NCBI RefSeq assembly: GCF_003675895.1
Contig: NZ_ML014761.1
Coordinates: 26,706 to 90,705, forward strand
Source: Parashewanella curva
GTDB taxonomy: Bacteria; Pseudomonadota; Gammaproteobacteria; Enterobacterales; Shewanellaceae
DNA: 64,000 nucleotides
Direction: 5' to 3'
Shown one piece after another: positions 28,628-37,683 of this stretch (its first letter is position 1; every line of letters starts with the position of its first letter). A program made the translations under genes and the position numbers. The notes below the pieces were generated by a model. It worked only from the letters and a program-made list of their open reading frames with translations, was not told the origin of the DNA and did no database searches.

Positions 28628-30277
28628 TCACATATTCGGATAGTTCGGACCACCGCCACCCTCTGGCGTTACCCAAGTGATGTTTTGGCTTGGATCTTTA
28701 ATATCACACGTCTTACAGTGAATGCAGTTTTGACCATTAATGACAAAGGTCTTTTCACCGGCCTCTTCCACGACTTCATACACGCCAGCAGGACAATAAC
28801 GCTGTGCAGGTTCATCGTATTTTTCAAGGTTCACTGAAATCGGAATAGTTACGTCTGTCAGTTTTAAGTGACACGGCTGATCTTCTTCATGGTAAGTATT
28901 GGATAAATAAACCGATGACAGTTTATCGAAAGTTAACTTACCGTCTGGCTTAGGATAATCAATCACTTTATAAGCCGATTTTTCCGCCATCTGAGCATAA
29001 TCAGGGGTTTCATCACGAAGCGTGATTGGGAATTTACCGCCAAACCAGTTTTGGTCAATATAGTTAAACGCGCCACCCAGCAGCGTGCCGAATTTATGCA
29101 GCGCGGGACCAAAGTTACGAGAGCTATATAACTCTTGGTACAGCCAGCTTTGTTCAAATTTGGTTTGGAAACAATCTAAGTCTTTGCCCCCCTCAACACC
29201 AGCCATCAGTGCTTCTGCAATGGTTTCAGCGGCAATCATGCCACTCTTCATGGCGGTGTGAGTGCCTTTGATTTTTGAGAAGTTAAGCGTACCTGCATCA
29301 CAACCCACCAATAGACCACCGGGGAAGCTCATTTTCGGTAATGAATTTAAGCCACCTTTGGCAATGGCTCTAGCACCATAAGTGACACGTTCACCACCTG
29401 CTAATTCTTTGGCAATCACAGGGTGCGTTTTGTAGCGCTGGAATTCATCAAACGGGCTAAGATGTGGGTTTTGGTAATTAAGATCAATAATCAGCCCCAC
29501 CACCACTTGGTTATCGTCAGCGTGGTATAAGAAACCACCGCCCGATGCGCCCTCGGTTAGCGGCCAGCCGCCTGTATGCACCACTTTACCCGCTTGGTGC
29601 TGTTCGGCAGGAATAGTCCAAATCTCTTTAAAACCAATGCCATAGTGTTGCGGTGTCTTACCGTTATCCAAATTGAATTGCTGAATTAACTCTTTACCAA
29701 GATGACCCCGACAACCCTCAGAAAATACTGTGTATTTAGCATGCAGTTCCATACCTGGCATGTAGCTGTCTTTGGGTTCGCCGTTTTCACCCACACCCAT
29801 ATCACCAATTAAAATCCCTTTTACGCTGCCATCTTCATGATATAAGGTTTCACTGGCGGCAAACCCAGGGAAAATTTCTACGCCTAAGCCTTCGGCTTGC
29901 TCAGCCAGCCAACGGCATAAATTACCGACACTGATAATATAATTGCCTTCGTTGTGCATGGTTTTAGGCACAAATGCGTTCGGCATTAAGCGGCTATTTT
30001 GCTCTGAATTAAGCAAATAAATTTCGTCATGAGTCACTGTGGTTTTCAGTGGTGCACCTGTTTCACGCCAATCACTGAAGAGTTCATCGAGCACCTTAGG
30101 CTCAAATACCGCACCTGATAATATATGAGCCCCAACCTCAGAGCCTTTTTCAACCACACACACGGTTAACTCTTTTTCGGTATTTTGGGCAATTTGCATA
30201 AGACGACAAGCCGTTGCCAGACCGGAAGGACCAGCCCCAACAATTACTACGTCAAATTCCATCGATTCGCGTTCCAT
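28628..30277 (-). CDS. Electron transfer flavoprotein-ubiquinone oxidoreductase
   Basis: 549 aa from ATG 30277, which is 5 nt after AGGTG; an adjacent ATG at 30280 and a start 17 codons earlier are less well placed. Passes electrons from ETF (fatty-acid and amino-acid oxidation) to the quinone pool at the inner face of the membrane. FAD loop VIVGAGPSGLATA (11-23), the GCDAGTLNFSKIKGTHTAM segment, and a C-terminal 4Fe-4S cluster region CPAGVYE with CIHCKTCDIKDP. Full length. etfAB are not in the window. Confidence 0.95.
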   Translation of the reverse strand: MERESMEFDVVIVGAGPSGLATACRLMQIAQNTEKELTVCVVEKGSEVGAHILSGAVFEPKVLDELFSDWRETGAPLKTTVTHDEIYLLNSEQNSRLMPNAFVPKTMHNEGNYIISVGNLCRWLAEQAEGLGVEIFPGFAASETLYHEDGSVKGILIGDMGVGENGEPKDSYMPGMELHAKYTVFSEGCRGHLGKELIQQFNLDNGKTPQHYGIGFKEIWTIPAEQHQAGKVVHTGGWPLTEGASGGGFLYHADDNQVVVGLIIDLNYQNPHLSPFDEFQRYKTHPVIAKELAGGERVTYGARAIAKGGLNSLPKMSFPGGLLVGCDAGTLNFSKIKGTHTAMKSGMIAAETIAEALMAGVEGGKDLDCFQTKFEQSWLYQELYSSRNFGPALHKFGTLLGGAFNYIDQNWFGGKFPITLRDETPDYAQMAEKSAYKVIDYPKPDGKLTFDKLSSVYLSNTYHEEDQPCHLKLTDVTIPISVNLEKYDEPAQRYCPAGVYEVVEEAGEKTFVINGQNCIHCKTCDIKDPSQNITWVTPEGGGGPNYPNM

Positions 30278-30574
30278 CATTTCACCTTTTGCTTTGATGT
30301 CTTGATACTTCGATTTTATTGTTCTCAATAAGCGGGTATTTGAAGTTTAATTGTACCCATTGAGCGGCTATCGAATGTTTTTTAGGCTCACCTTACCTCA
30401 AATGTCGCGTTCAAACAAAAAAGAGCCCACCCACGCAGCGAATTAATTTATGTGATCTTACTCTCACCTGTCACAGATAATTAACGCGACCTTGATAAGG
30501 GTCAATAATTCATCTCCTTTAGCTGTCTTATCGATTCGGCATTTCGTATACTCAAATCACAACGAATCTCCGAG
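30278..30574. other. Intergenic region between divergent ETF-QO and moaA
   Basis: Holds the promoters for both divergent genes, but no individual -35/-10 pair stands out. The moaA-proximal part is the Moco riboswitch annotated separately. Confidence 0.5.
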
Positions 30575-30701
30575 CTTGTCATTCTAAGTTTATTTGAATA
30601 TGAATGACTGGCCGTAACGAACAATAGATCAGAGTTAAGCGGTCTAATCGTTACCAGGGTGGTCTCAGAAATGGTACCACCTCCCGAATTTGGAAAGGTG
30701 A
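30575..30701 (+). promoter_or_regulatory. Moco riboswitch upstream of moaA
   Basis: The leader has the layout of the Moco RNA motif known from Escherichia coli moaA: stem GTCATTC/GAATGAC (30578-30584 with 30602-30608), TGGCCGTAACGA, stem GTAACGA/TCGTTAC (30614-30620 with 30648-30654), ACCAGGG, a GGTGGT/ACCACC hairpin (30658-30663 with 30676-30681), then the characteristic CCTCCCG...TTTGGAAAGGTG. GGAAAGG (30692-30698) is the moaA ribosome-binding site, so ligand binding can control translation. The comparison with the E. coli leader is from memory. Confidence 0.85.
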
Positions 30702-30703
30702 TC

Positions 30704-31684
30704 ATGTCTCAATTAGTCGATGATTTCGGCCGTAAGTATAGTTACTTGCGCCTATCGGTAACCGATGTCTGCAATTTTAAATGCAGCTACTGCTTGCCCG
30801 ATGGTTATAAACCCGAAGGTAAGCCATCATTCTTGCGCTTAGATGAAATTCAGCGTTTATTGCGCGCCTTTGCCAGTGTAGGGACTCAAAAGGTCAGGAT
30901 CACCGGTGGTGAGCCTACATTGCGTAAAGATTTTACTGACATCATTCGTGCAGCCAATGACACCAAGGGTATTAAAACCATTGCCACCACTACTAATGGT
31001 TATCGCTTAGAAACACACGCGAAGGAGTGGTTTGATGCAGGCCTTAGACGCATTAACGTGTCAATGGACAGCCTTGACCCTAGGCAGTTTCAACAAATTA
31101 CGGGTGAAAATAAGTTTCATCAAGTGATGCGTGGTATTGATGCAGCCTTAGAAGCAGGCTTTAAACGCATCAAAATCAATGCAGTATTGCTCAAAGGCCT
31201 CAATGATAACGACCTGCCAAAGTTTTTGTCTTGGCTTAAAACTCGCCCAATCGATGTGCGTTTTATCGAATTGATGGAAACCGGCTTAGGTCGCGATTAC
31301 TTCCAAGAACATCACCTTAGCGGTAATACCATCAAGGCTAAATTACTGGCACAAGGTTGGTTTCATCAACTGCCACAAGCCACTGATGGACCGGCGATAA
31401 ACTTTTGTCATCCTGATCATCAAGGTCGAATAGGGCTTATCATGCCTTACTCGAAAGATTTTTGCAGTACATGTAATCGTCTTCGAGTCTCCGCTACCGG
31501 TAAATTGCATTTGTGCCTGTTTACTGAAGCTGGCGTTGTTTTGCGTGATTTATTACAGGATGACAATCAGCAACAAGAATTGATTGAGCGTCTGCACCAG
31601 CAACTGCACCAGAAAAAAGCTACTCATGATCTCCATCATGGTATCACTGGCATCACCAAACATCTGGCGTCAATCGGCGGATAA
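30704..31684 (+). CDS. moaA: GTP 3',8-cyclase MoaA
   Basis: 326 aa from ATG 30704, which follows the GGAAAGG of the riboswitch; a longer frame to 30659 runs through the RNA element and is rejected. Radical-SAM enzyme that starts molybdopterin synthesis by converting GTP to 3',8-cyclo-GTP. First cluster CNFKCSYC (CxxxCxxC), second cluster FCSTCNRL with a later CLF cysteine, SAM motif GGEP, and the C-terminal Gly-Gly pair that acts in the activity. Heads the moaA-moaB unit. Confidence 0.96.
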   Translation: MSQLVDDFGRKYSYLRLSVTDVCNFKCSYCLPDGYKPEGKPSFLRLDEIQRLLRAFASVGTQKVRITGGEPTLRKDFTDIIRAANDTKGIKTIATTTNGYRLETHAKEWFDAGLRRINVSMDSLDPRQFQQITGENKFHQVMRGIDAALEAGFKRIKINAVLLKGLNDNDLPKFLSWLKTRPIDVRFIELMETGLGRDYFQEHHLSGNTIKAKLLAQGWFHQLPQATDGPAINFCHPDHQGRIGLIMPYSKDFCSTCNRLRVSATGKLHLCLFTEAGVVLRDLLQDDNQQQELIERLHQQLHQKKATHDLHHGITGITKHLASIGG

Positions 31685-31707
31685 CACCCACAATAATAGG
31701 TAATACC

Positions 31708-32235
31708 ATGGCGAAATGTACGACCAAAGAATTTGTGCCACTGGGCATTGCGGTATTAACCGTTTCCGACAGGCACACTTTTGATTCCGACACTTCTGGT
31801 AGCGACTTAAACAATGCACTCACTGAAACGGGTCACCACTGCGTTGATCGTAAGATCAGTAAAGATTGCATTCATCATATTCGCGCCATTGTCAGCCAAT
31901 GGATCATCAATAATGAAATTCACGCCATTATCATCAACGGTGGCACAGGCTTTACCGAAGGTGACAATACTCCAACTGCAGTTTCCGTTTTGTTTGATAG
32001 GCCCATGGAAGGCTTTGGTGAATTGTTTCGCCAACTGAGCTTTGATGACATTGGTACATCTTGTGTGCAATCACGTGCCATCGGCGGCTTAGCCAATCGT
32101 ACCGCCATTTTTTGCTTACCGGGATCACCGGGGGCTTGCCAATTAGGGTGGGAGCAGATCATCAAACCACAACTGGATGCACGAACTCGCCCTTGTAACT
32201 TTGTCGGACATCTAAAACCTAATAAAAGCAGATAG
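31708..32235 (+). CDS. moaB: Molybdenum cofactor biosynthesis protein MoaB
   Basis: 175 aa, MoaB/Mog fold that adenylylates molybdopterin before MoeA-dependent metal insertion. Motifs: INGGTGFTEGDNTP (GGTG substrate loop), FGELFRQLSFDDIGT, and LPGSPGACQLGW near the end. The length and the SDRHTFDSDTSG start match MoaB rather than Mog. Follows moaA by 23 bp; the structured element at 32290-32437 separates it from moaC. Confidence 0.93.
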   Translation: MAKCTTKEFVPLGIAVLTVSDRHTFDSDTSGSDLNNALTETGHHCVDRKISKDCIHHIRAIVSQWIINNEIHAIIINGGTGFTEGDNTPTAVSVLFDRPMEGFGELFRQLSFDDIGTSCVQSRAIGGLANRTAIFCLPGSPGACQLGWEQIIKPQLDARTRPCNFVGHLKPNKSR

Positions 32236-32289
32236 ATGCAAATAGAATATTTAGCTTAATAACATTAAAGAAATATATTATTGAACCTG

Positions 32290-32437
32290 AAAGTAGACAA
32301 ATACTGAACGCCCATAAGCTGGCTAAAACTGCCGCTATCTGCGTTAAGGGTTTTGTAGGTAAGAATAACTAGCTACTGCAACCCAAGCCTTGCTATCGGC
32401 AGTTTTTTCTACGCTTATGAACGTTTCTACCTACTTT
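32290..32437. repeat. Long imperfect palindrome between moaB and moaC
   Basis: Nested inverted repeats around one centre: AAAGTAG (32290-32296) / CTACTTT (32431-32437); AACG and CATAAGC (32307-32319) / GCTTATG and CGTT (32413-32425); AAAACTGCCG (32325-32334) / CGGCAGTTTT (32397-32406). The middle holds further small stems (GGGTT / AACCC). It could be an RNA structure in the moa transcript or a dispersed palindromic element; no family is recognised. Confidence 0.7.
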
Positions 32438-32465
32438 TATTAGGTTAAGGAAAATAATCAAAAGA

Positions 32466-32954
32466 ATGAATACCCTGACACACATTAACACCAACGGCGA
32501 TGCTCACATGGTTGATGTTGGAGATAAAGACATCACCGAACGTACCGCTCGTGCTGAAGCGATTATCGAAATGGCACCTGAAACGCTGACGCTGATTTTA
32601 TCTGGCCAACATCACAAAGGGGATGTATTTGCTACCGCTCGTATTGCAGGCATTATGGCGGCTAAGAAAACGTCTGACTTAATTCCACTTTGCCATCCGT
32701 TAATGCTTACCAAGGTTGAGGTGGACATTGAAGCGCAGCCTGAACAAAATCAAGTACGCATCATCACGCTTTGTAAACTCAAAGGGAAAACTGGTGTTGA
32801 AATGGAAGCCCTTACCGCTGCCTCCGTCACCGCACTCACCATTTACGATATGTGTAAAGCCGTACAAAAAGACATGATCATCAAAGAGGTACGCCTGCTG
32901 GAAAAACAAGGCGGTAAATCAGGACATTTTGTAGCAGGAGAAACAGCACTATGA
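32466..32954 (+). CDS. moaC: Cyclic pyranopterin monophosphate synthase MoaC
   Basis: 162 aa. Rearranges 3',8-cyclo-GTP from MoaA into cyclic pyranopterin monophosphate. Contains the conserved [38 protein letters not shown] and the [17 protein letters not shown] tail, all in family order. Overlaps moaD by 4 bp (ATGA), so they are translationally coupled. Its own promoter could lie in the 230-bp gap after moaB. Confidence 0.96.
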   Translation: MNTLTHINTNGDAHMVDVGDKDITERTARAEAIIEMAPETLTLILSGQHHKGDVFATARIAGIMAAKKTSDLIPLCHPLMLTKVEVDIEAQPEQNQVRIITLCKLKGKTGVEMEALTAASVTALTIYDMCKAVQKDMIIKEVRLLEKQGGKSGHFVAGETAL

Positions 32955-33202
32955 TCACGGTTTTATTTTTTGCTCAGGTACGTGAGCGTTTGGGCTGTGC
33001 ACAAATCGAAGTACCATTTAATGATGAAGTGACGACTGCAGAAAGTTTACGACAACATTTAGCCCAGCGTGATGAAAAGTGGCAACAAGTCCTCATTGCC
33101 GACAAATTATTAGTGGCTGTTGATCAAACCATGTGTGATTGGCAAACACCACTAACAGACAATAGCGAAGTGGCGTTTTTTCCTCCGGTAACGGGTGGAT
33201 AA
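32951..33202 (+). CDS. moaD: Molybdopterin synthase sulfur carrier subunit MoaD
   Basis: 83 aa ubiquitin-fold protein ending in Gly-Gly (PPVTGG), the site adenylated by MoeB and loaded with sulfur. Small subunit of molybdopterin synthase with MoaE, whose gene starts 3 bp later. Start ATG 32951 overlaps the moaC stop. Confidence 0.95.
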   Translation: MITVLFFAQVRERLGCAQIEVPFNDEVTTAESLRQHLAQRDEKWQQVLIADKLLVAVDQTMCDWQTPLTDNSEVAFFPPVTGG

Positions 33203-33205
33203 GCT

Positions 33206-33661
33206 ATGGAAAACACGCACATTCTGGTTCAACAAGCTGATTTTAACGTCGCCGATGAATACACCCAACTGAACCAAGACGACAGTGATGGTGCAATTGT
33301 CACTTTCGTCGGCAAGGTGCGAAATCGCAATGAAGGTAATGATGTCAGCCAGCTTACTCTAGAGCACTATCCTGGAATGACCGAAAAAGTGCTACAAGAA
33401 TTGGCACAAGAAGCAAGAGAACGTTGGCCACTTAACCATATTCGCATCATTCATCGCGTAGGCACTATGAATTTAGGTGAGCAAATCGTATTTATTGGCG
33501 TCACCAGTCAGCACCGTCAAGCCGCGTTTGATGGTTGTGAATTCTTAATCGATTTCTTGAAAACCAAAGCCCCATTTTGGAAACTCGAAACCACAGATAA
33601 AGGTGATAAATGGGTTGATGCTCGTGAAACGGATCAGCACGCCACCAGCCTCTGGCAATAG
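33206..33661 (+). CDS. moaE: Molybdopterin synthase catalytic subunit MoaE
   Basis: 151 aa. Transfers sulfur from MoaD to precursor Z to make molybdopterin. Conserved FVGKVRNRN, LEHYPGMTEK, RIIHRVGTMNLGEQIVFIGV, and KTKAPFWKLE with the catalytic Lys; the length is as usual. Its TAG stop is immediately followed by an ATG in the modA frame. Confidence 0.96.
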   Translation: MENTHILVQQADFNVADEYTQLNQDDSDGAIVTFVGKVRNRNEGNDVSQLTLEHYPGMTEKVLQELAQEARERWPLNHIRIIHRVGTMNLGEQIVFIGVTSQHRQAAFDGCEFLIDFLKTKAPFWKLETTDKGDKWVDARETDQHATSLWQ

Positions 33662-33682
33662 ATGACCATAGAGACCGCAACC

Positions 33683-34447
33683 ATGATTCGATTTCGTTTC
33701 GTACTCTTTTTTCTGATGCTCTTCGCGCCCACTTGTTTTGCTCAAAGTATTCCAACTGTTGCGGCAGCGGCCAATGTGCGCTTTGCGTTAGATAAAATTC
33801 AACAGCAGTTTGAGCAAGATACGGGCAAGCAAGTCAGGATCAGTTATGGGTCTTCAGGGCAGTTGATGCAGCAAATCAAACATGGGGCACCGTTTGAAAT
33901 TTTTTTGAGTGCCAATATCGATTATGCCCAGAAAATTGTAGATGCAAAACTGGCACCTCCCCCCGCTAAGATATACGCCATTGGTCGCTTAGCCATTATG
34001 CATAATAAGCACGTTAAGCTTCCACTGAGCAACAATTTAGCCTATCTGAAACAAGAGCTACAACAAGGCAAAATTCAGCGCTTTGCCATAGCAAATCCAG
34101 ATCATGCGCCTTATGGCGCTCGCGCTAAGGATGTATTACAAGCCATTGGCGTTTGGCAGCAAATTCAACCTAAGTTGCTCTATGGTGAAAACGTGGCACA
34201 AGCGGCTCAGTTTGCGCTTTCTAACGCATCTCAAGGTGGAATTGTGGCTTTATCCCTTACCAAAGCGAAAGGTTTCAGTGAAAAGGCTGATGCGGTTGCC
34301 ATCGATGCCAAGCTACACCCCAAACTGACTCAAGCTATGGTGTTACTTAACAATGCGTCAGATACCGCTAAAGCCTTTTATGCCTATCTGCAATCTCCAA
34401 AAGCACAGCAAACCTTGCTAGACTTCGGATTTGATCTTCCAAAATAA
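33683..34447 (+). CDS. modA: Molybdate ABC transporter substrate-binding protein ModA
   Basis: 254 aa from ATG 33683, favoured because it starts the signal peptide (IRFRFVLFFLMLFA) directly; ATG 33662 in the same frame adds a polar stretch with no ribosome-binding site. Periplasmic molybdate/tungstate-binding protein: VAAAANVRFALDKI near the mature start, YGSSGQL with the oxyanion-binding Ser, PFEIFLSAN, NPDHAPYGARAKDVL. Couples molybdate uptake to the moa genes in one operon. Confidence 0.93.
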   Translation: MIRFRFVLFFLMLFAPTCFAQSIPTVAAAANVRFALDKIQQQFEQDTGKQVRISYGSSGQLMQQIKHGAPFEIFLSANIDYAQKIVDAKLAPPPAKIYAIGRLAIMHNKHVKLPLSNNLAYLKQELQQGKIQRFAIANPDHAPYGARAKDVLQAIGVWQQIQPKLLYGENVAQAAQFALSNASQGGIVALSLTKAKGFSEKADAVAIDAKLHPKLTQAMVLLNNASDTAKAFYAYLQSPKAQQTLLDFGFDLPK

Positions 34448-34474
34448 CAACCCCATGAATCGCAAAGGAGCCTT

Positions 34475-35143
34475 ATGGATTGGCAAGCGCTGCTGCTCTC
34501 AATAAAACTGAGTGTGATCACCACCTTAATTTTGACCCCCATTTCGATTTTGGTAGCAAGGGCGTTGGCATTTAATCAATTTCGAGGCAAAGCATGGGTT
34601 GAAGCCTTAGCGATGACGCCGCTGATCCTCCCTCCAACGGTCATCGGTTATTACTTATTGGTGGGCTTTGGGCAACAAAGCTGGCTTGGTCAAACCTTAC
34701 AAACGGTATTGGGCACCCCCATCGTCTTTCATTTTTCAGGTTTGGTATTGGCCTCTCTTTTGGTGAACATCCCCTTTGCACTACAACCCATTCAACGAGC
34801 TTTTGAAGCTATCCCTGATGATGTCCGAGATGCCGCCGCTTGTTGTGGCCTCAATCGTTGGCAATCGTTATGGAAAGTAGAAATCCCTTTAGTATGGCCT
34901 GGAGTTTTAACCGCCATCGTATTGTGCTTTTCTCATGTATTAGGTGAATTTGGTGTAGTCTTGATGATAGGTGGCAACATTGCGGGAGAAACCAAAACCT
35001 TATCCATTGCCATATACGATAAAGTTCAAGCCTTTGATTTTGATGCAGCTGGCATTATGTCGTTAATTCTGCTTATTTTTGCAGTATGTACCTTAGCCTT
35101 TACCACTCATTTAACCAAAAAAATCGGGGTAAACCGTGGTTGA
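34475..35143 (+). CDS. modB: Molybdate ABC transporter permease ModB
   Basis: 222 aa membrane protein with about five transmembrane helices. Contains the MALTPLILPPTV-type first-loop sequence, and the EAA coupling loop DDVRDAAACCGLNRWQSLWKV that contacts ModC. SD AAAGGAG precedes the ATG at 34475. Ends 8 bp into modC. Confidence 0.95.
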   Translation: MDWQALLLSIKLSVITTLILTPISILVARALAFNQFRGKAWVEALAMTPLILPPTVIGYYLLVGFGQQSWLGQTLQTVLGTPIVFHFSGLVLASLLVNIPFALQPIQRAFEAIPDDVRDAAACCGLNRWQSLWKVEIPLVWPGVLTAIVLCFSHVLGEFGVVLMIGGNIAGETKTLSIAIYDKVQAFDFDAAGIMSLILLIFAVCTLAFTTHLTKKIGVNRG

Positions 35144-36206
35144 ACCATTTCAAGGATTAGTATGTCAAATTAATACTACTACCCCTATTTTCATTGAAGC
35201 TGAGTTTGACTGTAGAAATGGAGAAATCACAGCTCTACTTGGGGTTTCGGGTGCGGGAAAAACAACTTTATTAAAAATACTTGCTGGACTCATTAAGCCA
35301 CAACAAGGGGAGATCCACTTAAATCAGCGAACATGGTTTAACAGTCAATGCCACCTTCACCTAACCCCCCAGCAGCGACACATTGGTTACGTGCCTCAAC
35401 ATTTTGGTTTGTTTGAACATCAAACCGCACTTGAAAACGTTATTTCTGGACTCAACCATTTGCCTAAAGCTGAGCGTCATGCTCGTGCTAACGATTGGTT
35501 AGAGATGGTTGGCTTAGCCACAGAGCAACACAAACGACCGCCACAACTGTCAGGTGGACAAAGGCAGCGCATCGCTCTTGCTCGTGCTCTTGCTCGAGAA
35601 CCGGATTTGTTATTATTGGACGAACCCTTTTCTGCGGTAGATCCTCAAACCCGTAAGCAGCTGCATTTACAGCTATTAAAACTCAAGTCTCGCATCCATT
35701 GCCCTGTGATAATGGTGACCCATAATATGCGAGAAGCTCAGTTACTTGCCGATCACTTAGTTTTGATGAATAACGGTCGTATTCTTCAACAAGGAACAAC
35801 AGACGAGGTTATTTCTCAGCCAAACTCTATCACAGCAGCACATTTATTGGGTAATCAAAACGTCGTCTACGCCAAAGTGATAAGCCAAGATCAATCAAAA
35901 CAAACGACGCAGATCCAGTTGGGCTCACATCAATTTTGCCTACCAGATCCACAGGTACGCCATATTGGCGAACGTGTCGGATGCTTACTACCCAACGAAC
36001 TAAATGTGCTTTCAAACTCTGCACCTATCGCCATCACCCTAGATATCCATTGTCATTACCAAGACGGTCAATATCGACAAATCATGGCCACCATTGTCGG
36101 AGATCATACCCCGTTAACGCTGCACAGTATGCCTGAGCTACTAAGAAAAACGGAAAGTTCTCAAGCCGTTTGGCTTTTAACCCCTACCGACATCACCCTA
36201 CTCTAA
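35136..36206 (+). CDS. modC: Molybdate ABC transporter ATP-binding protein ModC
   Basis: 356 aa, starting at GTG 35136 that overlaps modB by 8 bp. Walker A GVSGAGKTT (36-44), Q-loop, signature LSGGQRQR, Walker B LLLLDEPFSAVD, H-loop VMVTHNMREA. Residues about 240-356 replace the usual TOBE/Mop domain with a region that keeps only loose similarity to Mop. Powers molybdate import through ModB. Last gene of the moaC-modC operon. Confidence 0.93.
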   Translation: MVEPFQGLVCQINTTTPIFIEAEFDCRNGEITALLGVSGAGKTTLLKILAGLIKPQQGEIHLNQRTWFNSQCHLHLTPQQRHIGYVPQHFGLFEHQTALENVISGLNHLPKAERHARANDWLEMVGLATEQHKRPPQLSGGQRQRIALARALAREPDLLLLDEPFSAVDPQTRKQLHLQLLKLKSRIHCPVIMVTHNMREAQLLADHLVLMNNGRILQQGTTDEVISQPNSITAAHLLGNQNVVYAKVISQDQSKQTTQIQLGSHQFCLPDPQVRHIGERVGCLLPNELNVLSNSAPIAITLDIHCHYQDGQYRQIMATIVGDHTPLTLHSMPELLRKTESSQAVWLLTPTDITLL

Positions 36207-36478
36207 GATGATCAAATCTTAATGCAATCGACACTAGGATTTAAGCTGTTGTTGAGTACACTTCGTTAACCGAATTCGTTCAAACAACGGCGTTTGCCAC
36301 GGTCTCAGCTGAATTTTTTGATAAATCCAAATCCTCTACCATACTTTTATGGAGCAAATTTAACGGGGATTAGATCTTTGCAGCTATCGACAGTCAATAA
36401 CCATTAGGGAATTGAGTATGTCAGAACAAACGCCATTCATTCTACGGTTTACAGTATTGCACTGTAGAGGGGGAAGAT

Positions 36479-36997
36479 ATGCGTTGGCTGCTCGGGTTAT
36501 TGTTATTCAGTAGTGCAGCAATGTCGGCACCAAATGTCATGACATTGTTGTTAGGTCCGAATAACCAAGATCCAATAAAAACGATGCGGCGGATTGAGCG
36601 TTCTGAACCTGGAGTTATCTCCTCATTCAGCATCAATATGAAACAGCAAAGACTGCAATATGTCTATACGTTGGTAAATTTGCACAATGGGACAGTGACT
36701 CACTTTGAGTACCGAGGAAAAGATGGTCATTTACTTAAAAGGTATATTTCCACCCTAGTTCCCAAACAACATTCTGAGCTGGAAGCAGTTAGGTTTATTG
36801 AAAAAAATAAGCTACTGTTTTCGAAGTTGGTCGGCCTTGCCATTGATAAAAGCCAAGTGCATTTATTAAAGGCTGTGCTGGATCATGATCTGGGCATTAG
36901 CTATCTTGAGTTAGAGCTAATTGATGACAACGGACCGTATCGATTGGCTTTTGATGTAGAAACACTACGCCCGTTACCGTTGCTAAGATGGTACTAA
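36479..36997 (+). CDS. Exported PepSY-like protein, first gene of a two-component operon
   Basis: 172 aa with a signal peptide (MRWLLGLLLFSSAAMSA). The rest has PepSY character: an N-terminal half-repeat ending in FEYRGKDGHLLKRY and a C-terminal one ending in DVETLRPLPLLRWY. Such proteins often sit beside sensor kinases and may modulate them. It overlaps an alternative, longer start of the response regulator, and the real regulator start (37006) is 9 bp after its stop, so the three genes form one operon. A 31-codon ORF at 36418 overlaps its start and is not supported. Confidence 0.75.
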   Translation: MRWLLGLLLFSSAAMSAPNVMTLLLGPNNQDPIKTMRRIERSEPGVISSFSINMKQQRLQYVYTLVNLHNGTVTHFEYRGKDGHLLKRYISTLVPKQHSELEAVRFIEKNKLLFSKLVGLAIDKSQVHLLKAVLDHDLGISYLELELIDDNGPYRLAFDVETLRPLPLLRWY

Positions 36998-37005
36998 GGA
37001 GTAAT

Positions 37006-37683
37006 ATGAAAGTCTTACTGGTTGAAGATGATGCAACAACACTTGACTATATTGTCAAGGGATTCACCGAGCAAGGTCACAATATTGAGACTGCCAACGA
37101 TGGTCATCAAGGTCTGTTGCTCGCCACTAGCAACCAGTATGATTTGATCATCTTGGATCGAATGTTACCTAGTTTAGGTGGGTTAAAATTACTGGCAGCT
37201 GTTAGAGCTACGGGTAATCAAACTCCTGTGATGCTGCTATCAGCACTCAGCCATGTTGATGAAAGGGTCAAAGGATTGAGAGCGGGTGGTGATGATTACA
37301 TGACCAAGCCATTTGCTTTCTCTGAACTACTGGTTCGTTGCGAAAAGCTGATGCAACGTGGTCACACTCAACCCATGCAGACCCACTTAAAAGCAGGCCC
37401 GCTTGAAATGGAACTGCTCACTCGTAACGTCACCCTTGACGGACAAGAAATTATGCTGCAACCCAAAGAGTTTCAGCTGCTTAAATATTTAATGGAACAC
37501 GTCAATCAAGTGATCAGCCGTACCCTACTATTTGAAGCGGTATGGGATTATCACTTTGATCCTAGAACCAATGTTATTGATGTGCACATTGCCAAGCTCA
37601 GACGCAAATTTGAAGAGCTCGGCCATGGGGAGTTGATCGAAACAGTCAGAGGTGCAGGTTATCGGTTACGGCAGAGGAATTAA
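37006..37683 (+). CDS. OmpR-family response regulator
   Basis: 225 aa from ATG 37006 with AAGGAG upstream. Receiver domain with phospho-acceptor D51 (LIILDRMLP), acidic pair ED7-D9 and the switch Lys of MTKPFAF; winged-helix DNA-binding domain in the second half (EFQLLKYLM, VHIAKLRRKF, ETVRGAGYRL). Partner of the kinase encoded directly downstream. The regulon is unknown; the operon begins with a PepSY protein. Confidence 0.93.
   Translation: MKVLLVEDDATTLDYIVKGFTEQGHNIETANDGHQGLLLATSNQYDLIILDRMLPSLGGLKLLAAVRATGNQTPVMLLSALSHVDERVKGLRAGGDDYMTKPFAFSELLVRCEKLMQRGHTQPMQTHLKAGPLEMELLTRNVTLDGQEIMLQPKEFQLLKYLMEHVNQVISRTLLFEAVWDYHFDPRTNVIDVHIAKLRRKFEELGHGELIETVRGAGYRLRQRN

Noticed and set aside
30659..30703. 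Longer moaA start
   Set aside because: Would translate through the Moco riboswitch; the ATG at 30704 follows its built-in Shine-Dalgarno.
36418..36513. 31-codon ORF overlapping the PepSY gene start
   Set aside because: No family, weak ribosome-binding site, overlaps the signal peptide coding region.
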